Source: Cellulomonas sp. Leaf334 (GTDB taxonomy: Bacteria; Actinomycetota; Actinomycetes; Actinomycetales; Cellulomonadaceae). Taken from it: a DNA stretch of 64,000 nt. This document shows, piece after piece, positions 35,293 through 43,473 of this stretch. A model generated the notes under the pieces. That model had not been told where the DNA came from, searched no databases, and saw nothing but the letters and a program-made list of their open reading frames with translations. Made by a program: the position numbers and the translations under genes. Location of the stretch: the NCBI RefSeq assembly GCF_001424195.1, contig NZ_LMOO01000005.1, positions 547,646-611,645 of the forward strand. Reading direction: 5' to 3'. Numbering within the stretch: position 1 is the stretch's first letter; every line of letters starts with the position of its first letter.

Positions 35293-36519
35293 ATGAGACG
35301 ACTGCTCACCCGTGCCGCACTGACCGCGACCCTGGCCGCCACCGCCGTGCTCGGCTCGTCCGCGCTCCTGCCGGCCGCCGCAGCACCGGGCGGCTCGGGT
35401 CCGTACCCGGCCGACTACTCGACCGCGAGCAGCCTGCCGAACCACACCGTCTACCGCCCGTCGACCCTGCCGTCGCAGCGGATGCCCGTCGTCGTCTGGA
35501 GCAACGGGGCCTGCTCGGCGGACGGCACCTCCGCCGTGAACTTCTTGAAGGAGATCGCCTCGCACGGCTTCCTCGTCATCTCGAACGGAAACCCGGGCGG
35601 CGGCGGCAGCTCGAGCTCCTCCTGGCTCACCCAGTCGATCGACTGGGCGGTCGCGGAGAGCTCCCGGCCGCAGAGCGCGCTGTACAACCGCCTCGACACG
35701 AGCAAGATCGGCGTGGCCGGCTTCTCGTGTGGCGGGATCGAGGCCTACGCCGTCTCGGGCGACCCTCGGGTCACCACCACCGGGATCTTCAGCAGCGGCC
35801 TGCTCAACGACGCCGACGACTACCAGCTGCGACGCCTCGACCACCCGATCGTCTACATCATCGGCGGCCCGAGCGACATCGCGTACCCGAACGCCATCGA
35901 CGACTGGGGCAAGCTCCCCTCCGGTCTGCCCGCGTTCATGGGCAACCTGAACGTCGGGCACGGCGGGACGTACCACCAGACCAACGGCGGCGAGTTCGGG
36001 CGTGCGGCGCAGCTGTGGTTCCGGTGGCAGCTCAAGGGCGACACCACGGCGGGACGTGCGTTCGTGGGGCAGGGCTGCGGGCTGTGCGGCAACGGGTGGA
36101 CGGCGCAGCAGAAGAACCTCACGCTCGGCCCTGAGCCCACCCCGACACCGACGCCCACCCCGACACCGACTCCCACGCCCACGCCGACTCCCACGCCCAC
36201 GCCGACCCCCACCCCGACCCAGGGCACGTCCGGGTGCAGCGCGACGTACGCCGTGTCCGACCAGTGGCCCGGCGGCTTCGTCGCGAACGTCTCGGTGACC
36301 GCGCGCTCCGCGGTCACCGGGTGGACGGTGCGGCTGACGTTGCCGAGCGGCGCCACGGCCACCCAGGCGTGGAACGGGGTCCTCACGGGCAGCGCGGGAT
36401 CGGTCAGCGTCACCAACGCGGCCTGGAACGGTCGGGTCGCTGCGGGGCAGAGCACGTCGTTCGGGTTCCAGGGCACGGGCACCGGGGCGGGCGCCACGGT
36501 GACCTGCGAGGCCATCTGA
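35293..36519 (+). CDS. Secreted alpha/beta-hydrolase (esterase) with CBM2
   Basis: This 408-residue protein has a signal peptide (~1-31, ending LLPAAAAPG) and an alpha/beta-hydrolase domain (~35-270) with the nucleophile elbow GFSCG near residue 144 and a late histidine in VGHGGTYHQTNGG. A Pro-Thr repeat linker of about 32 residues (~286-317) leads to a C-terminal CBM2 cellulose/xylan-binding module (~320-408; CSATYAVSDQWPGGFVANVSVTARSAVTGWTV, NAAWNGRVAAGQSTSFGFQGTG). The architecture is that of secreted plant-wall esterases of Cellulomonas. Substrate class is inferred; acetyl or feruloyl esters of xylan are likely. It is not an obvious CIS cargo because it has its own signal peptide. Confidence 0.88.
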   Translation: MRRLLTRAALTATLAATAVLGSSALLPAAAAPGGSGPYPADYSTASSLPNHTVYRPSTLPSQRMPVVVWSNGACSADGTSAVNFLKEIASHGFLVISNGNPGGGGSSSSSWLTQSIDWAVAESSRPQSALYNRLDTSKIGVAGFSCGGIEAYAVSGDPRVTTTGIFSSGLLNDADDYQLRRLDHPIVYIIGGPSDIAYPNAIDDWGKLPSGLPAFMGNLNVGHGGTYHQTNGGEFGRAAQLWFRWQLKGDTTAGRAFVGQGCGLCGNGWTAQQKNLTLGPEPTPTPTPTPTPTPTPTPTPTPTPTPTPTQGTSGCSATYAVSDQWPGGFVANVSVTARSAVTGWTVRLTLPSGATATQAWNGVLTGSAGSVSVTNAAWNGRVAAGQSTSFGFQGTGTGAGATVTCEAI

Positions 36520-36532
36520 CTTGATGGCACGA

Positions 36533-36567
36533 ACGGTGCGGCGGGCCGTCGAGGTCCGCCGCACCGT
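36533..36567 (+). terminator. Hairpin terminator after the esterase-CBM2 gene
   Basis: ACGGTGCGGCGG (36533-36544) pairs perfectly with CCGCCGCACCGT (36556-36567) around an 11-base loop, starting 13 bp after the stop codon. Confidence 0.75.
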
Positions 36568-36599
36568 CGGCGCGCGTCCGACGATCCGGGGGGCGACGG

Positions 36600-36627
36600 T
36601 TGACGGATTGCTCGTGCCACCTACAAT
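36600..36627 (+). promoter_or_regulatory. Consensus-like sigma-70 promoter of hipBA
   Basis: TTGACG (36600-36605) and TACAAT (36622-36627) are separated by 16 bp. This is unusually close to the housekeeping consensus for such a GC-rich genome and lies about 47 bp before the HipB-like start. Toxin-antitoxin operons often have strong promoters that the antitoxin represses. Confidence 0.65.
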
Positions 36628-36673
36628 AGAACGCATCTGAAACGGTCTTGGATACGACTTATTGTTGGTGGTG

Positions 36674-37021
36674 ATGAAGGTGCCTAGGCGTCCGATCGCT
36701 GCGTCCCGCGCGTCACGTGACGCATTGGCCGTGCTCGGTGCCCAGATCAAGACCGCGCGCCTGGCGCGCGGCTGGACACAGGCAGACCTGGCCGGCCGCA
36801 TCGGTGTCGATGCCCGGACGCTCGCGGCGGTGGAACGCGGCGAACCCCACAGCGCGATCGGCACCGCGTTCAACGCTGCGTTCACGGTGGGGGTCAACCT
36901 GTTCGGGCTGGACGGGGATGACCTTGCACTGGCGCGGCGCCGCGGCGAGGAGACCCTTGCACTTCTCCCTCGGCAGGTCCGGGCGGCAGCGGTGACGAGT
37001 GACGCCGATGACGACTTCTGA
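36674..37021 (+). CDS. hipB: HipB-like XRE antitoxin
   Basis: This 115-residue protein has an XRE helix-turn-helix (LGAQIKTARLARGWTQADLAGRIGVDARTLAAVERGEPHSAIGTAF) and a short C-terminal tail (DLALARRRGEETLALLPRQVRAA). ATG 36674 is used; GTG or TTG codons 6-12 bases upstream are alternatives. Its end overlaps the toxin start by about 14 bp, as typical of antitoxin-toxin pairs. It should bind the HipA-like kinase and repress the shared promoter. Confidence 0.83.
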   Translation: MKVPRRPIAASRASRDALAVLGAQIKTARLARGWTQADLAGRIGVDARTLAAVERGEPHSAIGTAFNAAFTVGVNLFGLDGDDLALARRRGEETLALLPRQVRAAAVTSDADDDF

Positions 37022-38276
37022 CGTCCTCGCGACACCACCGACGAACGCCTTCGTCTGGGTGTGGCTCCCGGAGTCCACGGAACCCGTCGTGGCCGGACAG
37101 GTTCGCCAGGTCGGTGACCTGCACCAGTTCATCTACGGCCGGAGCTACCTCGATCGCGCGGACGCGATCAGCCTGTACCGGCCGGAACTTCCACTGACGT
37201 CCGGGTGGCAGGACCCTCGTGAGGCCATGGGCATGGCCGGCTGTCTGCGGGACGCCGGCCCGGACTCGTGGGGGCAACGAGTCATCAACGTGCGGCTGGC
37301 CGGTGGGCGACACGGAGACGTCGCGGACAAGATTCACGCGACGAAGCTGACCTACCTGCTCGAGTCCGGCTCGGACCGCATCGGCGCCCTGGACTTCCAG
37401 CGCAGCGCCACTGAGTTTGTCCCGCGCGTCGCGGATGCCACCCTGGACGAGCTGCATGCTGCTGCACAGGCGATGGACCGCGGCGAGCTCACCGGCGTCC
37501 TGGATGACGCGTTCGTCAACGGGACCGCGGTCGGCGGGGCGCGCCCCAAGGTGCTCCTGCGTGACGGGCAACGCCAGTGGATCGCCAAGCTGTCGACGTC
37601 GAGCGACACGTACTCGGTGGTCAAGGCCGAAGCAGTGGCGATGGCCCTGGCTCGGCGAGTCGGCATCCCCGTGCCGGCGACGAAGGTCATCCGCTCGCTC
37701 GGGCGCGACGTCTTGCTCGTCGAACGGTTCGACCGGCCCGGTGGTGGGCGGCGGCGCATGATGATCTCCGCGCTGACCATGCTCGGATTCGACGACTTCC
37801 TGGGCGCGCGGTACTCCTCCTACGTCGAGGTGCTCGACGTCCTGCGCCGACTCGGACGCGACGGCGAGAGAGCGGGGCGGTCACTGTTCGAACGGATCGT
37901 CTTCAACGTCGCGATCAGCAACATCGACGACCACGCACGCAACCACGCAGCGTTCTGGGACGGCTCCGAGCTCGAGCTGACCCCGGCCTACGACCTGTGC
38001 CCACAGCTGCGCTCGGGGACCGAGGCACGCCAGGCCATGGACATCACGGCCGACGGGCGGCGCGCGAGCCAGTTCGCGCTCCTCGTCGAGGCAGCACCCG
38101 AGTACGGGCTGACCGGTTCGCAGGCACGCGACGTCATCGACTCGCAGGTCGCGACCATCCGGGAGCAGTGGGCGGACGCTGCCGACGAAGCCCAGCTGAC
38201 CCTGGACGACCGCAGCTACCTGTGGGGTCGTCAGATCCTGAACCCGTACGCGTTCGAGGGGTACGGCATCGGCTGA
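37008..38276 (+). CDS. hipA: HipA-like Ser/Thr kinase toxin
   Basis: This 422-residue protein has an N-terminal Couple_hipA-like domain (FVWVWLPESTEPVVAGQV...YGRSYLDRADAISLYRPELPL) and a C-terminal HipA kinase core. The core shows VGGARPKVLL (P-loop-like), QWIAKL (ATP-binding lysine), LLVERFDR, the catalytic loop NVAISNIDDHARNHAAFWD at residues ~302-320, and the metal-binding LTPAYDLCP. All key kinase residues appear intact, so the toxin is predicted active. HipA of E. coli phosphorylates glutamyl-tRNA synthetase and causes persistence. The operon sits between the two CIS blocks. Confidence 0.87.
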   Translation: MTTSDVLATPPTNAFVWVWLPESTEPVVAGQVRQVGDLHQFIYGRSYLDRADAISLYRPELPLTSGWQDPREAMGMAGCLRDAGPDSWGQRVINVRLAGGRHGDVADKIHATKLTYLLESGSDRIGALDFQRSATEFVPRVADATLDELHAAAQAMDRGELTGVLDDAFVNGTAVGGARPKVLLRDGQRQWIAKLSTSSDTYSVVKAEAVAMALARRVGIPVPATKVIRSLGRDVLLVERFDRPGGGRRRMMISALTMLGFDDFLGARYSSYVEVLDVLRRLGRDGERAGRSLFERIVFNVAISNIDDHARNHAAFWDGSELELTPAYDLCPQLRSGTEARQAMDITADGRRASQFALLVEAAPEYGLTGSQARDVIDSQVATIREQWADAADEAQLTLDDRSYLWGRQILNPYAFEGYGIG

Positions 38277-38293
38277 GGTGCTCCCACTCCCCG

Positions 38294-38803
38294 TCAGAAC
38301 AGCCAGACCACCAGCAGCGTCAGCGGGACCACGATCCACGCGGTCACCAGCACGACGACCCAGGTCCGCGGATGCCCGCAGGGCTCGGGTGGCGGCGGGG
38401 GCTGCACGATGATGACGGGCTGCGGTGCGGGCGGCGGGGGAGGCGGCGGGGGCGCGGGCGGGTTCATGTCCGCGCCGCACCGGACGCACAGCGCGGCCGT
38501 CGGGACGTTGAGCTCGTTGCACACCGGGCACGCCAGCGTGGCGGGCGTCGCGGTCCCGGAGGCGCCGGGTGCGCGGCGCAGGGCGTCGTCGGAACGGCCC
38601 TCGACCCCGGCCGGCGCGACCGACGGGCGGGCCCAGAACAGGGGGTAGTCGCACGTCGGGCAGAAGTCCTCGGCACGGCGCTGGTCGGTGTGGACGGGCG
38701 ACGGTGTGCCGCACTCCGGGCAGGGGATGACGATCGTGCCTGCCGGCTCCAGCGGGTCGACCGGATCCATCGAGCCCGGCTGCTCGTCGATGACGTCGGT
38801 CAT
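38294..38803 (-). CDS. Tail-anchored double zinc-ribbon protein, last gene of CIS operon
   Basis: This 169-residue protein has two cytoplasmic zinc ribbons: CPECGTPS...CPTCDYPLFWARP near residues 28-60 and CPVCNELN...CVRCGADM near residues 91-112. A run of prolines follows, and the protein ends in one hydrophobic helix, TWVVVLVTAWIVVPLTLLVVWLF, at the extreme C-terminus. There is no signal peptide, so it is a tail-anchored protein with its ribbons in the cytosol. Its ATG overlaps the stop of the Afp12-like gene (ATGA), placing it firmly in the CIS operon. It may tether the baseplate to the membrane; this is inference. Confidence 0.82.
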   Translation of the reverse strand: MTDVIDEQPGSMDPVDPLEPAGTIVIPCPECGTPSPVHTDQRRAEDFCPTCDYPLFWARPSVAPAGVEGRSDDALRRAPGASGTATPATLACPVCNELNVPTAALCVRCGADMNPPAPPPPPPPPAPQPVIIVQPPPPPEPCGHPRTWVVVLVTAWIVVPLTLLVVWLF

Positions 38804-39348
38804 GACGCCTCCCTCTCGGCCAGTCGCTCCGGCGTCGGCCAGATACGGCGCTGGGCGACCCAGATCTCCGCGTGCACGTGCGCGGGCACCTCATCGAGCA
38901 CCAGCGACAGGAAGTCCGCCTCCTCCAGGAGCCCGGTCGACGGGACCTCCATCACCACCCAGGCGGGCCCGACGGGAGCCTCGCCCTGCTCGAAGACGCC
39001 ACCGCCCTCGGACACGATCACGGGTCCACCCGAGTAGAGCTCGAGCAGCCGGGTCAGCCCGGCCGTGGTGCCGCGCAGCTGCAGGGTCGCCGCGGCGGTC
39101 GCCAGGATCCGTCGCTGGACGGCCTCGCTGTACTCGGGGTCGATCCCGGGCAGCCCGAGCCACTGCGCCATCCAGCGGATCATCTCCGGCGGCGTGAGCT
39201 TCAGGTCCGCGAGGTGGGCGAGGTTGTCGGCGTGCGCGACGAGCGTGCCGGCCTGCTCCTGGAAGATCGACACGAAGCGCACGAAGAAGTCCTCGGACAC
39301 CATCCCCAGCGGGAGCTGGCGCAGCAGCCAGTCCTGGTCGCGGCTCAT
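38800..39348 (-). CDS. CIS baseplate/tail protein (Afp12-like, phage tail protein I type)
   Basis: A 182-residue protein of the tail-protein family seen in phage-like CIS clusters (TIGR02242-like). The N-terminus has WLLRQLPLGMVSEDFFVRFVSIFQEQAGTLVAHADNLAHLADLKLTPPEMIRWMAQWLGL, followed by an RRILATAAATLQLRGTTAGLTRLLELYSGGPVIV helix and a C-terminal beta part. Related phage P2 gpI proteins bridge the baseplate wedge. It overlaps the baseplate-J gene by four bases upstream and the zinc-ribbon gene downstream. It is short compared with Afp12, which suggests a simplified baseplate. Confidence 0.8.
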   Translation of the reverse strand: MSRDQDWLLRQLPLGMVSEDFFVRFVSIFQEQAGTLVAHADNLAHLADLKLTPPEMIRWMAQWLGLPGIDPEYSEAVQRRILATAAATLQLRGTTAGLTRLLELYSGGPVIVSEGGGVFEQGEAPVGPAWVVMEVPSTGLLEEADFLSLVLDEVPAHVHAEIWVAQRRIWPTPERLAEREAS

Positions 39349-41291
39349 CGCACGACCACCCGGTGCTCGGCGGACAGGAACAGGGTGTGCGGCTCGAGCA
39401 CGATCGACTCGCGGCCGCCGCCGATGCGGCGTCCGGTGCGCAGGTCGTACTCGAACAGCTGGAGCTCGTCGACGGACAGCACACCCTCGACGGCCTCGAT
39501 GACCTGCGTGACGGCGGTCGCGGTCAGGGTGGTGTCGAAGGGCCAGCCGGTCCGGTCCGAGCCGCCGGTGAGCGGGTGCACGAAGCGGGTGAGGGCGTCG
39601 ACGATCCGCTGCCGGACCATCGCGGCCGGGCGGCCGGGCAGCGAGCGGACCAACGCCGCGACGCTGACGCCCTGGTAGTACGGGGTGCCCAGCTCGATCG
39701 GCACCCCGACCATCCGCCGGACGTCGAGGGCCTTCCCGACGACCGCGTGCAGCTCGGTGGACAGGGCGAAGTCGTCGAGCTTGTGCAGGCGCGGGTCGGT
39801 GCGCACCTGCGGCACGACGAGCACGCGGACGACGGACGAGCCGGTCTCCGCGGCCGGCAGGCACCGCGCGCGGGCGACCTCGACGGACGCCTGCCGGGCG
39901 ATGGCCTCGAAGTCCGATGCGGTGACCGCCCGCTGCCCGGTGCGCAGCGTCAGCGGGCCGCGCGCCTTGGCCTCGGCCGGGGTCTCGGCGTCGACCCCGC
40001 CCGTCGCGGGCTCCAGGTTGGTCACCGACGCCACGAACGGCAGCGCGGTGCGCAGCGCGGTGAGCGTCCGGGTGCCCAGGTTGCCGTGCGCGCCACCGCC
40101 CGAGCGGTAGCCGGTGACACGGATCTCGGCTCCGTCCTGCGGGATCGCGCCGTGCTGGCGGACGGCGCCGTCGGGGTGCCGGATCGCGGGACCGAACTGC
40201 ACCACTCCGGTGTTCGAGTCCCACACGACGTGCAGGTCGTCGGGGCCGGACGCGGAGAAGTCCGGCACCTCCTGCCAGGCGAGGGTGCCGCGGCGGTCCA
40301 CGACCACCACGTGCTCGTCGTCGCGACGCGCCGCGACCGGGGTCACCGAGACGGGGAACGACTGACCGGTGACACCCGTGGAACGGCCGAGCAGCTCGGC
40401 GGGCTGCGCGCTCGCGTGCTCCGCCGGCACGGTGATGCCGATCGCCTGCAGCGCGATCGACGCGATGCGCGGCGACGCCTGGTACGTCGGCTGGCCGGGC
40501 TGCGGCCGCAGCAGGCGGACGCGCAGCCAGTGCGCGAGCGTGCCGCCGAGCACGAGCGGCTCGTGCTTCAGCGGGACGAGGAGGACGACGGAGCCCGCCT
40601 TGTTCAGACCGCCGGTGCCGTCGGACTCCACGATGGTCCGCACCCACGCCTCCCCGTTCCACGCCTCCCAGGCCAGGGGAGGGTTGCGGGGGTCGACGCC
40701 GATGCCCTGCGCGTCGGCGGCCAGGTCGAGCCGCACCGCGAACCCGGCGAGCGACTCCTTCGTGCCCAGGTACAGGGCGTCGCCCTCGGCCAGCGGGGAC
40801 GACGGGAAGCAGACCGCCGACTGGCCCGGCAGCGTCAGGTCGTCCCAGACGTCCGTCGACGCGAGGTGCGCGGCGTCCGACGTGTGCGCGGTGGTGAGCG
40901 TCGGTGGGCTGACAACCGCCTCGCCCGCCGTGGAGAACACGGTCGCGTCGGCGTCGTCGAGGGCTGTCGAGACCTCGGTGCCCTCGGGGATGCGGACCAC
41001 CCGGTCGGCCGGCGAGGAGAGCCAGAACGTGAGGTTCGCGCGCGCGACGCTCGGCGGGAACGGCTCGATGCCCACCAGGTTGAGGAAGTGCACGTACATG
41101 CGGTCCGGCACCTGGTTGACGCGGTAGAGCACCATCTCGCTCACCCAGGCGAACAGCTCGATGAGCGCGACGCCCGGGTCGGACACGTTGTGGTTGGTCC
41201 ACTCCGGCGTGAAGCGCGGGATGAGGCGCTTCGTCTCGTCGACGATGTCCTGGAAGGTGCGGTCGTCGAGGTTCGGCGGGTCGAGCGGCAT
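39345..41291 (-). CDS. CIS baseplate J-like protein (Afp11-like)
   Basis: A 648-residue putative baseplate assembly protein. The N-terminal DRTFQDIVDETKRLIPRFTPEWTNHNVSDPGVALIELFAWVSEMVLYRVNQVPDRMYVHFLNLVGI is the classic start of this family. The baseplate-J core is in the C-terminal half (NLGTRTLTALRTALPFVASVTNLEPATGGVDAETPAEAKARGPLTLRTGQRAVTASDFEAIARQ...VARARCLP). It forms the wedge ring that holds the spike and couples it to the sheath. ATG 41291 is chosen because the family begins here and it shares one base with the gp25 stop; the extension to 41447 lies inside gp25. Confidence 0.9.
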   Translation of the reverse strand: MPLDPPNLDDRTFQDIVDETKRLIPRFTPEWTNHNVSDPGVALIELFAWVSEMVLYRVNQVPDRMYVHFLNLVGIEPFPPSVARANLTFWLSSPADRVVRIPEGTEVSTALDDADATVFSTAGEAVVSPPTLTTAHTSDAAHLASTDVWDDLTLPGQSAVCFPSSPLAEGDALYLGTKESLAGFAVRLDLAADAQGIGVDPRNPPLAWEAWNGEAWVRTIVESDGTGGLNKAGSVVLLVPLKHEPLVLGGTLAHWLRVRLLRPQPGQPTYQASPRIASIALQAIGITVPAEHASAQPAELLGRSTGVTGQSFPVSVTPVAARRDDEHVVVVDRRGTLAWQEVPDFSASGPDDLHVVWDSNTGVVQFGPAIRHPDGAVRQHGAIPQDGAEIRVTGYRSGGGAHGNLGTRTLTALRTALPFVASVTNLEPATGGVDAETPAEAKARGPLTLRTGQRAVTASDFEAIARQASVEVARARCLPAAETGSSVVRVLVVPQVRTDPRLHKLDDFALSTELHAVVGKALDVRRMVGVPIELGTPYYQGVSVAALVRSLPGRPAAMVRQRIVDALTRFVHPLTGGSDRTGWPFDTTLTATAVTQVIEAVEGVLSVDELQLFEYDLRTGRRIGGGRESIVLEPHTLFLSAEHRVVVR

Positions 41292-41713
41292 CAGACGTCC
41301 TCGCGGGGGATCACGTAGAAGGGGTAGACCAGGTTGCGGCGGTCGTTGGTGGCGCGGACGCGGTAGGCGATGCGGATCTGGACGACACCCGAGGACTCCG
41401 CGTCCTGCTCCGGCGTCACGTCCTGCACCTCGATCCGCGGCTCCCACTGCGCGAGCGCGTCGCGGACCGCCTCGCTGATCAGCCCCAGCAGGTTGGCGTT
41501 GACCGGCTCGAACATGAGGTCCCAGATGCGGCAGCCGAACTGCGGCCGCATCAGCCGCTCGCCGGGGGCCGTCAGCAGGACCACCCGGATCGAGTCCTCC
41601 AGGTCCCCGCCCGGGCGCGTCAGCGCGATGGCACCGGTGTGGTCGACGCCCAGCGGCCAGGTGAAGCCGCGACCGACGAAGTCCGACGTCGGCGTCGTGG
41701 AGAGCTCGCTCAA
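41291..41713 (-). CDS. gp25/gpW-like baseplate protein (Afp9-like)
   Basis: This 140-residue protein has the gp25 family pattern: GRGFTWPLGVDHTGAIALTRPGGDLEDSIRVVLLTAPGERLMRPQFGCRIWDLMFEP, then LISEAVRDALAQWEPRIEVQDV. Gp25 proteins start sheath polymerisation on the baseplate. The only start that fits the family length is TTG 41713, overlapping the VgrG stop by two bases; no ATG or GTG lies between it and the conserved core. The rare start codon may keep its level below that of VgrG. All lengths and motifs look intact. Confidence 0.88.
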   Translation of the reverse strand: MSELSTTPTSDFVGRGFTWPLGVDHTGAIALTRPGGDLEDSIRVVLLTAPGERLMRPQFGCRIWDLMFEPVNANLLGLISEAVRDALAQWEPRIEVQDVTPEQDAESSGVVQIRIAYRVRATNDRRNLVYPFYVIPREDV

Positions 41714-43473
41714 TTGATCTTCACCATCGCTCCCTTGACCTCGAGGATGCCGCCCGCCTCGACGGCTGCCATGCCGGTGCCCTTCAGGGACGCCTGCGTG
41801 CCCTGCAGCTTGAGCGCGCCGGTCGCCTTGGTGTCGATCTCCGCGGCCGACGTCTCGACCTTCGCCTTCGCCTTGATCGTCACCGTCGTCGCGTCGATCG
41901 TGATGCCGCCCTTGCCGTCGAACTCGATGAAGGACGAGCCGGCGGTGATCTTCAGGGGGATCCCGTCGGGCACCTTGAGGTCCGCCCGGTCCTTCCCGAT
42001 CCGCAGGCTGTGCTTGAGGCCGGCCGCCGCGAGCACCACGTGCTGCGTGGCCGGGTCGGTGCCGTCGCTCATCTCCAGGACGTGCCCGAGCCGGCTGGTC
42101 AGGGCGCGGGTCACGACGGCGCCGTTCTGGTCCACCGCCGCCGTCGGCGTCGTCGACTTGCTCCCGTACAGCCCGCCCAGCACGACGGGCCGCGTCACGT
42201 CGTCGTCCTCGAAGCCGATGAGCACCTCGTCGCCGACCTCCGGCAGCACCACCTGGCCGCGCCCCGCCCCGGCGCCGAGCCCGAGCACCCGAGCCCACGT
42301 CGTCGTGGCCTCGTCGGACGCGGTGGCCAGCGAGACGCTCACGCGGCCCATCCCGTCGGGGTCCTTGACGTTGTCGACGATCCCGACGGCCAGCCCGCTG
42401 CGCCGGAAGCTGGACACCGGCGCCGTGGTCGACCACGGGTCGGAGAGCTGCACCGGGTCGCGGTCGCCCGCCACGAACCGGGTCTCCGCGTTGCCGCTCA
42501 TCCAGGTGTTGGTGATCTCCCGGACGTAGTAGTTGCCGTTCGACGGACCCGCCCCGCCGACGGTGACGCGCCCCCCGGGGACCATCCGCGCCGTGTACTG
42601 CACCTTGCCGGTGGCGATGACGCGACCCGTCCGGGCGGCGATCGCCACCGCGGCCGTCGTCGCGTCGCTCTGGGACCGTGTCGCGGCACGCGCGTCGACC
42701 CGGGTGTACTTCGGTGCGCCACCCGAGCTCACGTCGAAGCCTGCGCGCGACGTCGGTGTCGTCGACGTGCCCACCACCGGGGACTGCGCCACCGGGTCCC
42801 AGCCCCGGACCGTCACCTTCGTGTCGCCGTCGCCCACCTGCCGCGCACTGAACGCGATGACGTCCTGCCCCACCGTGACCGAGACGGGCTGGGCGCCCGG
42901 CGCGCTGCCGGTGGCCGCCGACCACATCGAGAACGTCTTCCCCGCGATGCACCAGTCCCGGCCGGTCCGCTGCGCGATCTCGTCGATCAGCCCCAGAGCC
43001 GTGTCGTTGCGCAGCGCGTACTTCACAGGCGCCGTCGGCAGGTCGATCGTTCCGAGCGACAGCCCGACCTCCTGGACCAGCCGCGACACGATGTCCTTGT
43101 ACGAGATGTTCGTGAACGACTCGATGTTCGTGTCCCGCAGCAGCTCGTACCCGAGGTCCTGGACGGTCACCGTCAACGTGGCACCGCGGTAGCCGTCCAC
43201 CTCGCTGGCGACCGAGGTGACCGTGCCGTCGAACACCGTGCCGAGCAGGTCGTCGTACCCGGCGGCCACCGAGACGGCCTTCCCGATGTTCAGCCTGCCC
43301 GACCCCACGAGCGCGTAGCTCTCGTCGACGAACACCAAGGTGCAGCGCCCGACCGCGCGCAGCCCCAGCTGCACCCGCACCTGGAGGAGCGGGAACTCGT
43401 CGGGGAGCTCGACGCCCTCGACCGTGATCTTGACGTTGACGACGGCGCCAGCGTCGACCATCGGGCTCGTCAT
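41710..43473 (-). CDS. VgrG-like spike protein (Afp8-like)
   Basis: This 587-residue protein has a gp27-like N-terminal part (residues ~1-340; VTVQDLGYELLRDTNIESFTNISYKDIVSRLVQEVGL). A gp5-like OB fold follows (~355-450; VGIVDNVKDPDGMGRVSVSLATASDEATTTWARVLGLGAGAGRGQVVLPEVGDEVLIGFEDDD), then a C-terminal beta-helix (~500-587) of short repeats (DATTVTIKAKAKVETSAAEIDTKATG). This is the membrane-piercing trimer spike. No effector domain is fused. ATG 43473 overlaps the LysM stop (ATGA). The DUF4280 tip protein that should cap it is encoded at 22460, in the other block. Confidence 0.92.
   Translation of the reverse strand: MTSPMVDAGAVVNVKITVEGVELPDEFPLLQVRVQLGLRAVGRCTLVFVDESYALVGSGRLNIGKAVSVAAGYDDLLGTVFDGTVTSVASEVDGYRGATLTVTVQDLGYELLRDTNIESFTNISYKDIVSRLVQEVGLSLGTIDLPTAPVKYALRNDTALGLIDEIAQRTGRDWCIAGKTFSMWSAATGSAPGAQPVSVTVGQDVIAFSARQVGDGDTKVTVRGWDPVAQSPVVGTSTTPTSRAGFDVSSGGAPKYTRVDARAATRSQSDATTAAVAIAARTGRVIATGKVQYTARMVPGGRVTVGGAGPSNGNYYVREITNTWMSGNAETRFVAGDRDPVQLSDPWSTTAPVSSFRRSGLAVGIVDNVKDPDGMGRVSVSLATASDEATTTWARVLGLGAGAGRGQVVLPEVGDEVLIGFEDDDVTRPVVLGGLYGSKSTTPTAAVDQNGAVVTRALTSRLGHVLEMSDGTDPATQHVVLAAAGLKHSLRIGKDRADLKVPDGIPLKITAGSSFIEFDGKGGITIDATTVTIKAKAKVETSAAEIDTKATGALKLQGTQASLKGTGMAAVEAGGILEVKGAMVKIN

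Noticed and set aside
36999..37007. GTG at 36999 as HipA start
   Set aside because: It adds only three residues; ATG 37008 is the stronger codon and keeps the usual short overlap with HipB.
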